From: Candidatus Sulfotelmatobacter sp.
GTDB taxonomy: Bacteria; Acidobacteriota; Terriglobia; Terriglobales; Acidobacteriaceae
NCBI GenBank assembly: GCA_030037575.1
Contig: JASHRB010000191.1
Span: 1-12,636, forward strand
Length of the DNA: 12,636 nt
Direction: 5' to 3'
The notes beneath the pieces are model-generated. The model was given only the letters and a program-made list of their open reading frames with translations, was not told the origin of the DNA and made no database searches. Below are positions 1-8,435 of the stretch, one piece after another. Within the stretch, counting starts at the first letter, position 1, and every line of letters begins with the position of its first letter. Made by a program: the position numbers and the translations under genes.

Positions 1-3000
1 GTGGGCGCAAGGAGGCCGTTTAATCCGGGCAGCATCGATCCGTTCGGCAGATTGCCGGGCATAAACCCGTTCCAGAAATTGAAAACATTAAAGACGCTGG
101 CGTTGGGCTCAACCGTCACCCGGTCTTTGATGTGGAATGGCCAGGCGAGTCGCGCGTCGAGCGACTTGAACCATGGAATGCCCGGGGCATTGACCGCCAC
201 CGAATCAATCGAGGGTAACACCCAGCCGAGCGCCGTCATGTCGTTCGGCGTCATAACCGGCGGCCCAGAGATCAAGCCCGGACAGCTGAAGGGATTGCCG
301 GCCACGCTGTCGGCCACCAGGCAGGCGCCGGCCGGAGTTAGCGCACCCGCATAGGTGTGATTGTAAGTGGCCACGACCTCACGCAGATTATCGAAGTTCG
401 TGCCGCGCTCATACTGGCCGATCTGGGTTCCGGGCAGCGGTTCGGGAGCACCGTTCGCGGGCAAGCCAGAGCCCAGCCAATCGGTGGCAAAAATTTCGCC
501 GCCGTGGGTCAATTCTGGAAGTTCGATGTTCTGCGCCAGCGGACTGTAGAAATGGGCCGCCAGACTGAATCTCGTATACCAGGGCAGGTCGAAGGTTCCG
601 CTGAACGAAATCTGATGCTTGCGGTCGAGGCCGTCGGGACCGCGGAACCGCATCGGCGCATCGTTGTCCACCGCGAGGTTCACCGCACCGTCGTCGGCCA
701 CCGGGGTGGTAAATTTCGAGTAGACGTAGGAGAATTCAAAATTTGCATTCCTGACGCCGCGCATCAGTTTATCGGCATGTTGCACAAACTTTCCCTGAAA
801 GGCGGTGTACAGCGAGCGCCCTCCGGGAAACAGCATGTCGACGCCGCCCACGGCCCCGGTATTGAGAGAAAACGCATTGGTACCGGGAAAGGCGCAGTAG
901 GAACAGGGCGCGCCACCGGTGGTTGCCAGGTTGGAATCAAGACCCGCCTGGGAATAGGCGGCCTGCGCTCCGGCGACGCCAAGCGCATTAATCATGCAAG
1001 TCGCCTCGTTGAATCCGGTGGGACAACCGTAGGCCCGCTGGGCCGCGTCGCGAGCGGCGGCGGCATTGGCCTGGTTGAAGCTGCGCGCGGCTCCGCTGTG
1101 ATTGATATCCTGCCCGATCAAAAAGTGCTCACCGATCGTACGAATGTAGTCGACGCTCACCCGTGAATTGGAACCCATGGCTTTCTCGAATCCCAGATTC
1201 ATCTGATAGGCTCGCGGCGTGCGATAGCCGGGATAAAGCAGATCGTAGCCGCGGTTGTTGAGCGCGGTCAGGGTGGTGCCGACAAAGTTGGGATTCGGCT
1301 GTCCTGCCGGAATTGCGGCCGCCGCGCCCTGGTAGGCGCTGCTCAAAGCCAAAATCTCCGGAGCCACCGCGGCGATGGTTCCGCCGCAAAAAGTCGGCAA
1401 TGCTGCAAGACCTGTCGTGGTGCTGACGACCGTCGCCGCCCCTCCAGCGACGGAAGCGCCAGCTGCCAGCTTCGTCGGCCAGGGAAACGGTGCGGCCACG
1501 CCGGATGAACAAACTTCCGGCGCGCTCTCCACCTTGCCATCGGCGACTCGCGCGGGGTTGTCGTAAAGAAGATTGTTCAGCAAAGGATCGGAAAAGAAAA
1601 TTCCTGCGCCGCCGCGAACGACAGTTTGCCCGCCTCCACCGACGTTCCAGGCAAAGCCAGCCTGGGGGCCGAAGTTTACGTTGGGATTACGAACGCGATC
1701 TCCATAGCCCGATCCCCATTGATTCAGCGCGGGCAAGGGGCCAAGATTGCTGTCTGTCAGGCCGGAGTCATGCAGATAATTCACGCCATAGGTAAGCGTC
1801 AAGTGAGAATTCGCGCGAAACGAATCTTGCACATACATTTGCAGGCGATTGTCGGGATTGAAACCGCCGCCAGGCAGGCCGAACGCGGATTGCGTGGTCG
1901 CGAATCCAACTCCGTTGCCGAGGGTGACGAAATCGGCCGGATACAAAGTGGGATTGGAGAACGTCAGCGGCAAAACCGAAGTCGTGCCCACCTGAGGGAA
2001 TGCGGCAAAATCCGTCCAACGGGCGGAATCGATTCGATTGAACGCGATTCCATAGCGAAGAAGGTGATCGCGCAAAACGCGGCTACCGTCATAGCGCGCC
2101 AGCTTGTTCGATTGATACTCGCGCTCGGGACCCAGCCAGCTCGGACCGCCGCAATAGGCGCCCCCTCCGCTGAGAACGCAATTGCCGCCGATGGCTGTGC
2201 CGAGATCAATGCCCAGGCCAGGAATTGGGTTGTCGACCCCCCCCAGCGTGCCCGTCGCGTCCGTCACCGAACTGCGTAGCTTCAAATACTCGATGCGCAG
2301 GCTGTGCATGTAAGCGCCGGTATCGAAATCGACGCCCAGAGTGTTGGTGAAGGTATTGTTGTCAGCGTGCAGTTGTTGGGTGGAACTGGCAGAACCGAAG
2401 GGCCGAAGATCGTTATTCTGGAAAAAATTAAAGCGGTAAAACGCTCGCGTGCTGCCGCGCATGTTCCAGTCAGCGCGCTCATCGGTGTCGAATTCGCCAT
2501 AGGGTTCAGCCAAATTGGCATACAAGCTGTCGAAGGGATACGCGAAGGGTTCTGGCTCGGTAAGCGCCTGCCGGCTGCGCTCGGCGTCGGCAAACCAGAA
2601 AACTTTGTCCTGGATGACGGCGCCTCCGGCGTGCCCACCAAACTGCTCGCGGGAAAACGATTGCGGCGCCGTTCCCGGGAGCGAGGCCGCACCTTCATCC
2701 CCGCGAAACAACCCGAACAGATCGCCGTGAATCTGATCACTCCCCGAACGCGTGATGATGTTCACCGCTCCGAAGTCAGTCGGCCCGCTCGCAACATGAA
2801 GCAGCGACTGGCCAATCTGAACTTCCTGGATGGCGCCCGCAGGAATGTTTTGCGTCGGCGCTCCAACCACCTCGTCGCTCACCTCGACGCCGTCGATCGT
2901 CATGCGGGTCTGGCGGCCGAAATGGCTGAGCAGCGAGATTGACGAAATCCCATTTTTCGTCGCCGCCAAGACTCCTCCATCCTGGGTTTGCACTCCGGGC

Positions 3001-3506
3001 ACGACCTGGGCGTAGTCAAAAAAATTGTTCCCATTGATGGGGAGCGCCCCCCGCTCGGTTTCGCTGAGCACCGCTTGAACGGTTGCTTGCTGCACATTTA
3101 CGGCGACGTTGTCCGCAACCTCGACCGTGGGTATGTCGAAACCCGGTTGCATTTTTACATCGGCGGTCGAGGCATTGCCCACGTGAACCGTCAACGTGAG
3201 GTGAGCGCGGTGAAATCCTTTGACCGAAATCAGCAGCGAATAATCGCCCGGCTGAATCGGGCCGGAGGAATACTGGCCCGCCGCCGAGGTCGAAGTGTGG
3301 ATGACTCCCGACGTTACCGTGTTGGTGATATCCACCCGGGCGCCGACGACCGCTTTACTCTTGGGATCAGTCACCAAACCCACGATGCTGCCCGTGCCGG
3401 GCGCCTGGGCCAAAAGAAGCGGCGAAAAAAGCGGAAGAACGAGGGCCGCGACGGAGAGCAAGCCGAGAGCTGCGCGGGCTGAAGAACGGGCGAAATCGAA
3501 ATCCAA
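1..3506 (-). CDS. Oar-like TonB-dependent outer-membrane receptor, partial (C-terminus beyond window)
   Basis: The reading frame is open from 3506 to the window edge, 1168 codons. The chosen start is TTG at 3506, because GGAGG (complement of 3516-3520) lies 9 nt upstream; an in-frame GTG and another TTG lie further up. The N-terminus is a signal peptide (hydrophobic about 12-33, ending LLLAQA). Next comes a carboxypeptidase-regulatory-like beta domain (about 37-120, starting TGSIVGLVTD), then a TonB plug with LPINGNNFFD at 155-164 and VNIITRSGSDQIHG near 248-261, then a long beta-barrel. The visible end (SVFNVFNFWNGF) resembles the last barrel strands of Oar proteins, so perhaps 50-100 residues are missing. 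It should sit in the outer membrane and may import a large or polymeric substrate, but the substrate cannot be told from sequence. It has ten cysteines in five close pairs and an in-frame G8 run. Family call is firm; function is general only. Confidence 0.92.
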   Translation of the reverse strand, partial: MDFDFARSSARAALGLLSVAALVLPLFSPLLLAQAPGTGSIVGLVTDPKSKAVVGARVDITNTVTSGVIHTSTSAAGQYSSGPIQPGDYSLLISVKGFHRAHLTLTVHVGNASTADVKMQPGFDIPTVEVADNVAVNVQQATVQAVLSETERGALPINGNNFFDYAQVVPGVQTQDGGVLAATKNGISSISLLSHFGRQTRMTIDGVEVSDEVVGAPTQNIPAGAIQEVQIGQSLLHVASGPTDFGAVNIITRSGSDQIHGDLFGLFRGDEGAASLPGTAPQSFSREQFGGHAGGAVIQDKVFWFADAERSRQALTEPEPFAYPFDSLYANLAEPYGEFDTDERADWNMRGSTRAFYRFNFFQNNDLRPFGSASSTQQLHADNNTFTNTLGVDFDTGAYMHSLRIEYLKLRSSVTDATGTLGGVDNPIPGLGIDLGTAIGGNCVLSGGGAYCGGPSWLGPEREYQSNKLARYDGSRVLRDHLLRYGIAFNRIDSARWTDFAAFPQVGTTSVLPLTFSNPTLYPADFVTLGNGVGFATTQSAFGLPGGGFNPDNRLQMYVQDSFRANSHLTLTYGVNYLHDSGLTDSNLGPLPALNQWGSGYGDRVRNPNVNFGPQAGFAWNVGGGGQTVVRGGAGIFFSDPLLNNLLYDNPARVADGKVESAPEVCSSGVAAPFPWPTKLAAGASVAGGAATVVSTTTGLAALPTFCGGTIAAVAPEILALSSAYQGAAAAIPAGQPNPNFVGTTLTALNNRGYDLLYPGYRTPRAYQMNLGFEKAMGSNSRVSVDYIRTIGEHFLIGQDINHSGAARSFNQANAAAARDAAQRAYGCPTGFNEATCMINALGVAGAQAAYSQAGLDSNLATTGGAPCSYCAFPGTNAFSLNTGAVGGVDMLFPGGRSLYTAFQGKFVQHADKLMRGVRNANFEFSYVYSKFTTPVADDGAVNLAVDNDAPMRFRGPDGLDRKHQISFSGTFDLPWYTRFSLAAHFYSPLAQNIELPELTHGGEIFATDWLGSGLPANGAPEPLPGTQIGQYERGTNFDNLREVVATYNHTYAGALTPAGACLVADSVAGNPFSCPGLISGPPVMTPNDMTALGWVLPSIDSVAVNAPGIPWFKSLDARLAWPFHIKDRVTVEPNASVFNVFNFWNGFMPGNLPNGSMLPGLNGLLAP

Positions 3507-3706
3507 AATAACCAACCTCCGATGCGGAATGTTCACAGAACCTTTCTTATGCGGCTCGAGCTGCCCGGTAAACGTGATTCGACGGAAGCTCTGAGGATAT
3601 CAAACCCGCGCGCCATCTTTCCCCGGCGCTTTTCAATGTTCCCGGCCGCGCTCCAGGCGGGCGATTCACTGCCAGCGGGCTGGCCCATCGCCGGGACGCC
3701 GGAAAT
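3507..3706. other. Intergenic spacer upstream of the receptor gene
   Basis: About 200 bp separate the VWFA gene stop from the receptor start, with both genes on the minus strand. It contains the receptor Shine-Dalgarno (GGAGG, complement of 3516-3520). A tight GCCAGC-2 nt-GCTGGC palindrome lies near 3670-3685 and has no T-run, so I do not call it an intrinsic terminator. A TGATAT hexamer could act as a -10 box for the receptor, but no convincing -35 partner is visible at normal spacing. Confidence 0.4.
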
Positions 3707-4648
3707 TCAGAACTCGGATTTCGTTGTGTAATAGCCAACCCTGTGCCGTACCTGGTATGAGGAAGCGCCCGGCGCATTCACCAGAACCTGAATGCGGCGG
3801 AACTCCGAAGTCGACGATCGTGGCGACGGATAGTAGGCCAACAGATACTGCGTTCGCAGTTCGTCGCTGATCTGGTGGAAGGCCTCATCGAGCTGCGACA
3901 CGGAAGTTGCGTAGTAGTACTTGCCGCCGGTGTCTTCGGAGAGTTGAATCAGCGCGTGTTCGCCGCCGGTCTCCCGCCCCGCGCTGTTCTCGATGGGCAC
4001 CACGATAATGCTGTAAACCAGAGCCTCCGCTTCTTCCGCGGCGCGGTCGGCTTCCGGATAATCGACTTTGCTGACCGTGTCCCCGCCATCGGTGATGAGC
4101 ACCAGCACCTTCCGTCCCTGTCTGCGGTCGAGCGAACGCGAGGCGAGATAAACGGCATCGTACAAAGCCGTGGCCGCACCCAGGCGAACGTGATCGATGC
4201 CTTCTTCGATGCGCTTCAGATCGGGCGTGTAGGGCGTAGATTGTGAAACTGCTTCGCTGAAAGCGAACACGGAGAGAGCATCGACCGGACGCATAATGTC
4301 CTTGGCAAAGCGCTTGGCAGAAGCCAATTCCAGGGGCAGATCATGACGGGTGCTCAAACTGGTATCGATGGCAAGGGCAATCGAGAGCGGCAGGGCGGAC
4401 TCCTTATCGAAGACCGAGATGGTCTGCGGACGTCCATCCTCGAGCACCGTGAAGTTGTCTTTTTTCAGTCCCGCAATCGGAGCACCGTGGGCATCGGTCA
4501 CCGTAACGTAGACGTTGACCAGCTTGACATCGATTCTGAGGGTGGTGGCGGGGCGGTTTTGCTGGGGAGTGCTCTTGCCCGAAGGCTGCTGCGCCGGGGC
4601 CACGGCACAGGCCAAGACCAGCAGAATCAGCGTAGAGGTTTTCCTCAT
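3707..4648 (-). CDS. Secreted VWFA-domain protein (acidobacterial VWFA-related family)
   Basis: The protein has 313 residues if it starts at ATG 4648. This start puts a clean signal peptide (MRKTSTLILLVLACAVAPAQ) at the N-terminus; an upstream in-frame ATG at 4726 would bury it behind 26 residues. A short beta region (about 38-80, with LVNVYVTVTD and NFTVLEDG) precedes the von Willebrand factor A fold. The metal-ion-dependent adhesion site is intact: DTSLS at 95-99, T160 and ITDGGD at 185-190. The tail (QYLLAYYPSP, then VRHRVGYY) is typical of the acidobacterial VWFA-related family. It is probably exported and binds a protein partner or ligand through a divalent metal; the partner is unknown. 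It lies 114 bp downstream of the molybdopterin synthase gene and 200 bp upstream of the receptor gene on the same strand. No transmembrane helix follows the signal peptide. Confidence 0.92.
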   Translation of the reverse strand: MRKTSTLILLVLACAVAPAQQPSGKSTPQQNRPATTLRIDVKLVNVYVTVTDAHGAPIAGLKKDNFTVLEDGRPQTISVFDKESALPLSIALAIDTSLSTRHDLPLELASAKRFAKDIMRPVDALSVFAFSEAVSQSTPYTPDLKRIEEGIDHVRLGAATALYDAVYLASRSLDRRQGRKVLVLITDGGDTVSKVDYPEADRAAEEAEALVYSIIVVPIENSAGRETGGEHALIQLSEDTGGKYYYATSVSQLDEAFHQISDELRTQYLLAYYPSPRSSTSEFRRIQVLVNAPGASSYQVRHRVGYYTTKSEF

Positions 4649-4660
4649 TCGTTGAAGAGA

Positions 4661-4666
4661 AGTATA
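4661..4666 (-). promoter_or_regulatory. Possible -10 box (TATACT) for the VWFA gene
   Basis: TATACT on the minus strand matches the sigma-70 -10 consensus at five of six positions. It ends 12 nt before the ATG at 4648, so a start site would fall only a few bases before that codon. No good -35 hexamer is found 16-18 nt upstream, and no purine-rich Shine-Dalgarno lies in the last 15 nt. If real, this promoter would make a nearly leaderless message and would favour the 4648 start over 4726. Confidence 0.25.
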
Positions 4667-4762
4667 CCTTCGCAAATTTGATTCTGCGGCGCCGACTTTC
4701 TCTGCAATGACGATCGAGTGGGCCATTCTGCCTGAACATCGGGTTGAACAAACTCAGTCCGG

Positions 4763-5494
4763 TCACTTAGATGCGCGCTCCGGGTGGGGGCTGCCTGAGG
4801 CCGGAGAACTTCCCCGGGGAATTCCCTCGGGGAACGGCTCGCCATCGGCCCAGACGGCGCCGTCCGCGAAATACTCCTTCTTCCAGATGGGAACGGTGCG
4901 CTTGAGGGTATCGATCAGCCAGCGGCAGGCGTCAAACGCGGCGGCGCGATGGGCCGCAGCGACCACGATCAGTACGCTGGTGGCGCCCAGCTCAAGGCGT
5001 CCCAGACGATGAACCAGGGCGAGATCGCGAATCTGAAATTGTGTGAGCGCCCGCTCGGCCAAAGCTTCCATCTGCCCGAGCGCCATCTCTTCGTATGCTT
5101 GGTAATCGAGATAGAGCGTTTTGCGCCCTCGGGTCTGATTTCGCACCACGCCTTCGAACACAACAGCCGCGCCGTCGGCTGCGCTCTTGATCTTGTCAAG
5201 GACTGTGTTGGTCTCGATGGGATGGCGGGTGAGCAATGCGCGACGGTTGTTTTCTAACCCTCCACTCACGGGAGGGAGCAAGGCGATCTCGCAGCCTTCT
5301 TCCAGGCGGGTATCGGCGGAAGCATAGCGCTGATTGACGGCGACGGCCAACGAAGGTAAGGCGCTTTTCACTGCGGGCAGTCGCGCAGCGTAATGCTCGA
5401 GGACGTCGCCCGCGGTTGCCCCGGCAGGCAAATCCAGCGAGTCGCTCGATTTACCCGTGGCGTCTTTCAGCAGCCCGAAAAAGAGAACGCGCAC
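4763..5494 (-). CDS. MoaD-MoaE fusion: single-chain molybdopterin synthase
   Basis: The gene encodes both subunits of molybdopterin synthase, which inserts two sulfurs into cyclic pyranopterin monophosphate to make molybdopterin. Residues 1-79 are the ubiquitin-like sulfur carrier MoaD (VLFFGLLKDATG at the start, PPVSGG at the end, GG at 78-79). Residues from about 90 to 225 are MoaE: R118 in GVVRNQTRG, the HR pair at 182-183, and K198 and K205 in the LK...PIWKKE region, with the 7-residue spacing of the E. coli active-site lysines K119 and K126. A 20-residue Ser/Pro-rich tail follows. Two GTG starts are in frame. I prefer the second (5494), which has AAGG six nt upstream; the first (5500) abuts AAGG directly. 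The actinobacterial analogue is MoaX, which is cleaved after its internal Gly-Gly. No other molybdenum-cofactor gene is in the window. Confidence 0.93.
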   Translation of the reverse strand: MRVLFFGLLKDATGKSSDSLDLPAGATAGDVLEHYAARLPAVKSALPSLAVAVNQRYASADTRLEEGCEIALLPPVSGGLENNRRALLTRHPIETNTVLDKIKSAADGAAVVFEGVVRNQTRGRKTLYLDYQAYEEMALGQMEALAERALTQFQIRDLALVHRLGRLELGATSVLIVVAAAHRAAAFDACRWLIDTLKRTVPIWKKEYFADGAVWADGEPFPEGIPRGSSPASGSPHPERASK

Positions 5495-5581
5495 CCGCAC
5501 CCTTGCCAGTCTAACGCGAACCGGCCCGCTCGGTCGTCGAACCCGGCGAGTCTCTCGCGGACTCGAGCAAGATTTGTGGGC

Positions 5582-5623
5582 AAAAATAAAAACACGCCGC
5601 CGCAGGGCGAGTCGCCTGCGGCG
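5582..5623 (-). terminator. Rho-independent terminator of lon
   Basis: Directly after the lon stop codon, the minus strand holds a 9-bp perfect stem (5598-5606 pairs with 5615-5623, CGCCGCAGG with CCTGCGGCG) around an 8-nt loop. It is followed at 5594-5582 by a T-rich run (TGTTTTTATTTTT). The order stem then T-run fits minus-strand transcription only. It should end the lon message and separate lon from the molybdopterin synthase gene, which would then need its own promoter in 5501-5581. Confidence 0.88.
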
Positions 5624-5635
5624 CCGGCATAGGGA

Positions 5636-8125
5636 TTACGAATGCCAGGTCACCACCTTGTCCTGCGCGACAACCGGTTGCACCGGCTGAATCGGCGGAT
5701 GCTCCGCTCTCGATTCTTTCGGCGGCGGCAGAATCGTTTTGGCGGCAAACGATTCGGCCACTTCCGGCAGCGAAACCCGCAGCGCCTCGCCGATGGTCTT
5801 CACATAGTGAATGGTGGCGTTCTCGAGCTGCTCGGGAGTGAGATCCTCTTCCACGTTCATTTTGTTCTCCGCGGGAAGAATGATGGTGCTCAGGCCCGCG
5901 CGCTTGGCGGCAAGGACCTTTTCCTTGATGCCTCCCACCGGCAGCACGTTGCCGCTCAGCGTAATTTCGCCGGTCATCGCGGTGAGCGGATGAATGTGCT
6001 TGCCGGTCAGCAGCGAAACCAGCGCCGTGGCCATGGTTACTCCGGCCGATGGACCGTCTTTCGGAATCGCTCCCGCGGGCACGTGAATGTGAATATCGTG
6101 ATCGGCGAAAAACTCTTCTCCGATACCGAGGTGGGCAGCATTCGAACGCACCCAAGTGAGGGCGGCCTGCATCGATTCCTGCATCACCTGGCCGATCTGC
6201 CCGGTCATGGTGAATCCGCCTTTGCCTTTCATGGCGTTGGCTTCCACGAACAGCACGTCGCCGCCCGCTGGAGTCCACGCCAGTCCGACGGCGACGCCGG
6301 GACGCTGGGTTCGCTCTTCGATCTCGCCTTCGGAGCGCACCTTGATGCCGCCGAGAAATTCCTGAATGATCTCTTGCGTGACCACCAGTTTTTCGCTCTT
6401 GCCCTCGGCCAGCCGCCGCGCCTGTTTGCGGCAGATGGTGCCGATGGTGCGTTCCAGGCTGCGCACTCCCGCTTCGCGCGTGTAGTGGCGAATCACGTAA
6501 CGCAGGGCGGCTTCGGGAAATTCGATCTGCTCAGCCGTGATTCCATTTTCTTCCGTCTGCCGCGGAACCAGATATCGATTCGCGATGTGCAGCTTCTCTT
6601 CTTCGCTGTAACCCTGCAGTTCGATGATCTCCATGCGATCGCGCAAGGGCTCGGCAATCGGATCGAGCATGTTCGCCGTGGTGATGAAAAGCACTTTCGA
6701 CAGATCGAAGGTCACATCGAGATAGTTGTCGCGGAAGGTTGAATTCTGTTCGGGATCCAGCGCCTCGAGCAGTGCCGAGGCCGGGTCGCCGCGGAAATCA
6801 CGCCCTACTTTGTCGATTTCATCGAGCATGAAGACCGGATCCTTGGTCTCGGCTCGGCGAATGCCCTGGATAATCTGCCCCGGCAATGCCCCGATATAGG
6901 TGCGCCGATGGCCGCGAATTTCGGCCTCGTCGTGCACGCCGCCCAAAGACAAGCGGACGAACTTGCGTCCCAGGGCTCGCGCAATCGACTTGCCTAACGA
7001 AGTTTTTCCCACGCCCGGAGGCCCCACAAAACACAGGATGGGGCCTTTCATGTTCGGCTTCAGCCGCCGTACCGACAAATAATCGAGAATGCGGTCTTTC
7101 ACTTTTTCGAGATCGTAGTGGTCCGCATCCAAAACCTCCTTGGCCTTGGGAATATCCACTTCCGCGCCCGAAGTCTTCGCCCAAGGCAAAACCGCCAGCC
7201 ACTCCACGTAATTGCGCGTGAGCGAGTAATCGGCCGCCATGGGCGACATGCGCGACAGGCGCCCCAGTTCCTTGAGCGCTTCCTTTTTCACTTCATCGGG
7301 CATGCCGGCTTCGTCAATCTTCTTCTTCAGATCGTCGACGTCACGCTGTCCTTCATCCTGCTCGCCCAGTTCTTTCTGGATGGCCTTCATCTGCTCACGC
7401 AGGTAATATTCGCGCTGCGTCTGCTGCACCCGGTCCTGCACTTCGCTCTGAATCTTATTGCGCAATTGCTGAACCTCCAGCTCCTTGGCCAGATGCTGAT
7501 TAATTTTTTCCAAACGCACGCGGATATCGAGCGTTTCCAACGTGTCCTGCTTGTCGGGAGTTGAAAGCGAGGGCAATGACGACGCGATGAAATCCACCAG
7601 CCTTCCGGGCTCGTCAATATTCATGGCCACGGTCGAAAGTTCGTCCGACAAGGTCGGCGAACCGGCCACAATCTGCTGGAACAACGTCAACACGTTTCTC
7701 TGCAACGCCTCAATCTGCGAACTGCTCGGCAGAATCGCTTCCGGAATCGGCGAAACACGCGCGCGCATGAACGGCGCCAGCTGCGTGAATTCGCCCAAAC
7801 GGACGCGCTCCAGCCCCTCGGCAAACACAAACAGGCTCTGGTTGGGCATCTTTACCACTTTGTGAACGATGGCCGAGGTCCCGACCGTATAGAGGTCGCT
7901 CGGTTGCGGGCTATCGACGCGCGCCTCGCGCTGCGCCACGACCACAATGGTTTTATCTTCGCCCAGCGAATTGATGAGCTGAACCGAACTCTCCCGGCCC
8001 ACTGTTAGCGGCAGGACGGCGTGCGGAAACAGCACCGTGTCCCGTACGGGAAGTACCGGCAAGGCCCGTACTTCATTGATTTCGCGCTGCTTAGGAACTG
8101 GCTCGGAAAGCGGCTGTTGGCTCAT
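5636..8125 (-). CDS. lon: ATP-dependent protease Lon (endopeptidase La)
   Basis: This is a cytoplasmic AAA+ serine protease that degrades misfolded and regulatory proteins. The start is ATG 8125, with AAGGAG five nt upstream (complement of 8131-8136); an in-frame GTG at 8149 lies inside the operator and is unlikely. From 8125 the protein has 829 residues. The N-terminal substrate-binding domain runs from about 20 to 210 ([19 protein letters not shown]), followed by a charged coiled coil (about 215-290) and the AAA+ module (Walker A GPPGVGKT at 368-375, Walker B MLDEID with DE at 435-436). The protease domain has S693 in PKDGPSAG and K736 in GGIKEK, spaced 43 residues as in E. coli Lon. A 40-residue Pro-rich tail extends beyond the usual end. 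All catalytic elements are intact. An HspR-type operator and a terminator flank it, so it is probably transcribed alone. Confidence 0.98.
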   Translation of the reverse strand: MSQQPLSEPVPKQREINEVRALPVLPVRDTVLFPHAVLPLTVGRESSVQLINSLGEDKTIVVVAQREARVDSPQPSDLYTVGTSAIVHKVVKMPNQSLFVFAEGLERVRLGEFTQLAPFMRARVSPIPEAILPSSSQIEALQRNVLTLFQQIVAGSPTLSDELSTVAMNIDEPGRLVDFIASSLPSLSTPDKQDTLETLDIRVRLEKINQHLAKELEVQQLRNKIQSEVQDRVQQTQREYYLREQMKAIQKELGEQDEGQRDVDDLKKKIDEAGMPDEVKKEALKELGRLSRMSPMAADYSLTRNYVEWLAVLPWAKTSGAEVDIPKAKEVLDADHYDLEKVKDRILDYLSVRRLKPNMKGPILCFVGPPGVGKTSLGKSIARALGRKFVRLSLGGVHDEAEIRGHRRTYIGALPGQIIQGIRRAETKDPVFMLDEIDKVGRDFRGDPASALLEALDPEQNSTFRDNYLDVTFDLSKVLFITTANMLDPIAEPLRDRMEIIELQGYSEEEKLHIANRYLVPRQTEENGITAEQIEFPEAALRYVIRHYTREAGVRSLERTIGTICRKQARRLAEGKSEKLVVTQEIIQEFLGGIKVRSEGEIEERTQRPGVAVGLAWTPAGGDVLFVEANAMKGKGGFTMTGQIGQVMQESMQAALTWVRSNAAHLGIGEEFFADHDIHIHVPAGAIPKDGPSAGVTMATALVSLLTGKHIHPLTAMTGEITLSGNVLPVGGIKEKVLAAKRAGLSTIILPAENKMNVEEDLTPEQLENATIHYVKTIGEALRVSLPEVAESFAAKTILPPPKESRAEHPPIQPVQPVVAQDKVVTWHS

Positions 8126-8133
8126 TGGCTCTC

Positions 8134-8154
8134 CTTGAGTGTAACTCACTCAAG
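8134..8154 (-). promoter_or_regulatory. HAIR operator (HspR-associated inverted repeat) upstream of lon
   Basis: The sequence is a perfect inverted repeat, CTTGAGT (8134-8140), seven nt, ACTCAAG (8148-8154). This equals the published HAIR consensus CTTGAGT-N7-ACTCAAG, bound by the MerR-family heat-shock repressor HspR, which controls dnaK, clpB and, in streptomycetes, lon. It lies 9 nt upstream of the lon ATG, and its proximal arm shares three bases with the Shine-Dalgarno AAGGAG. The repressor would therefore sit at or just after the transcription start. The match and position are seen directly; HspR control in this organism is inferred, since no hspR gene is in the window. Confidence 0.88.
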
Positions 8155-8157
8155 CGA

Positions 8158-8188
8158 CTTAGATGAGACGTTTGCGGAAAGGGTGCAA
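8158..8188 (-). promoter_or_regulatory. Weak candidate promoter for lon
   Basis: On the minus strand, TTGCAC (8188-8183) and TCTAAG (8163-8158) form a poor -35/-10 pair with a 19-nt spacer. If used, transcription would begin inside the HAIR repeat, which suits repression by HspR. Both hexamers are well off consensus, so other start sites in the upstream 200 bp are possible. Confidence 0.22.
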
Positions 8189-8435
8189 GAAGCCTCGCCG
8201 CGGCGCATTGCCAAATCTTACCTTAGCGCAGGATCCCTATTCTATCGGCAATTTTTGTTGTGGCCATGATGCCCAAGGTACCGAGGCCTAAGGTGGGAAA
8301 GCAGGCATCCGCGCGGGGCGGAAACTCATCTTGGGCAGGCCTTTTCTCCGCCTCTGCTTTAGTTTGCCTTGGGCTTTGATCGCGAAGTCTCAAAAACGCA
8401 GGCCCCCTCCCGCCATCCCACGCTGGTGAACTTCG

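Noticed and set aside
357..1166. A 269-codon plus-strand frame, and others like it, across 1-3500
   Set aside because: All lie antisense to the continuous receptor frame, which has signal peptide, plug and barrel features.
4810..4821. TTCCCCGGGGAA palindrome near the end of the molybdopterin synthase gene, considered as a terminator
   Set aside because: It lies inside the coding frame, has no loop of its own and no T-run.
5547..5565. CGAGTC-7 nt-GACTCG inverted repeat upstream of the molybdopterin synthase gene, considered as a second HAIR
   Set aside because: The GAGT and ACTC cores are 9 nt apart, not 7, and the outer bases differ from CTTGAGT/ACTCAAG.
5642..6742. A 366-codon plus-strand frame opposite lon
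   Set aside because: It is the antisense shadow of a fully conserved lon gene; the product is low-complexity His/Arg-rich with no recognisable domain.
8270..8337. TGCCCAAG/CTTGGGCA inverted repeat with a 52-nt loop, considered as a riboswitch or RNA gene
   Set aside because: Competing pairings exist in the same stretch, and no known RNA consensus or expression signal is visible.
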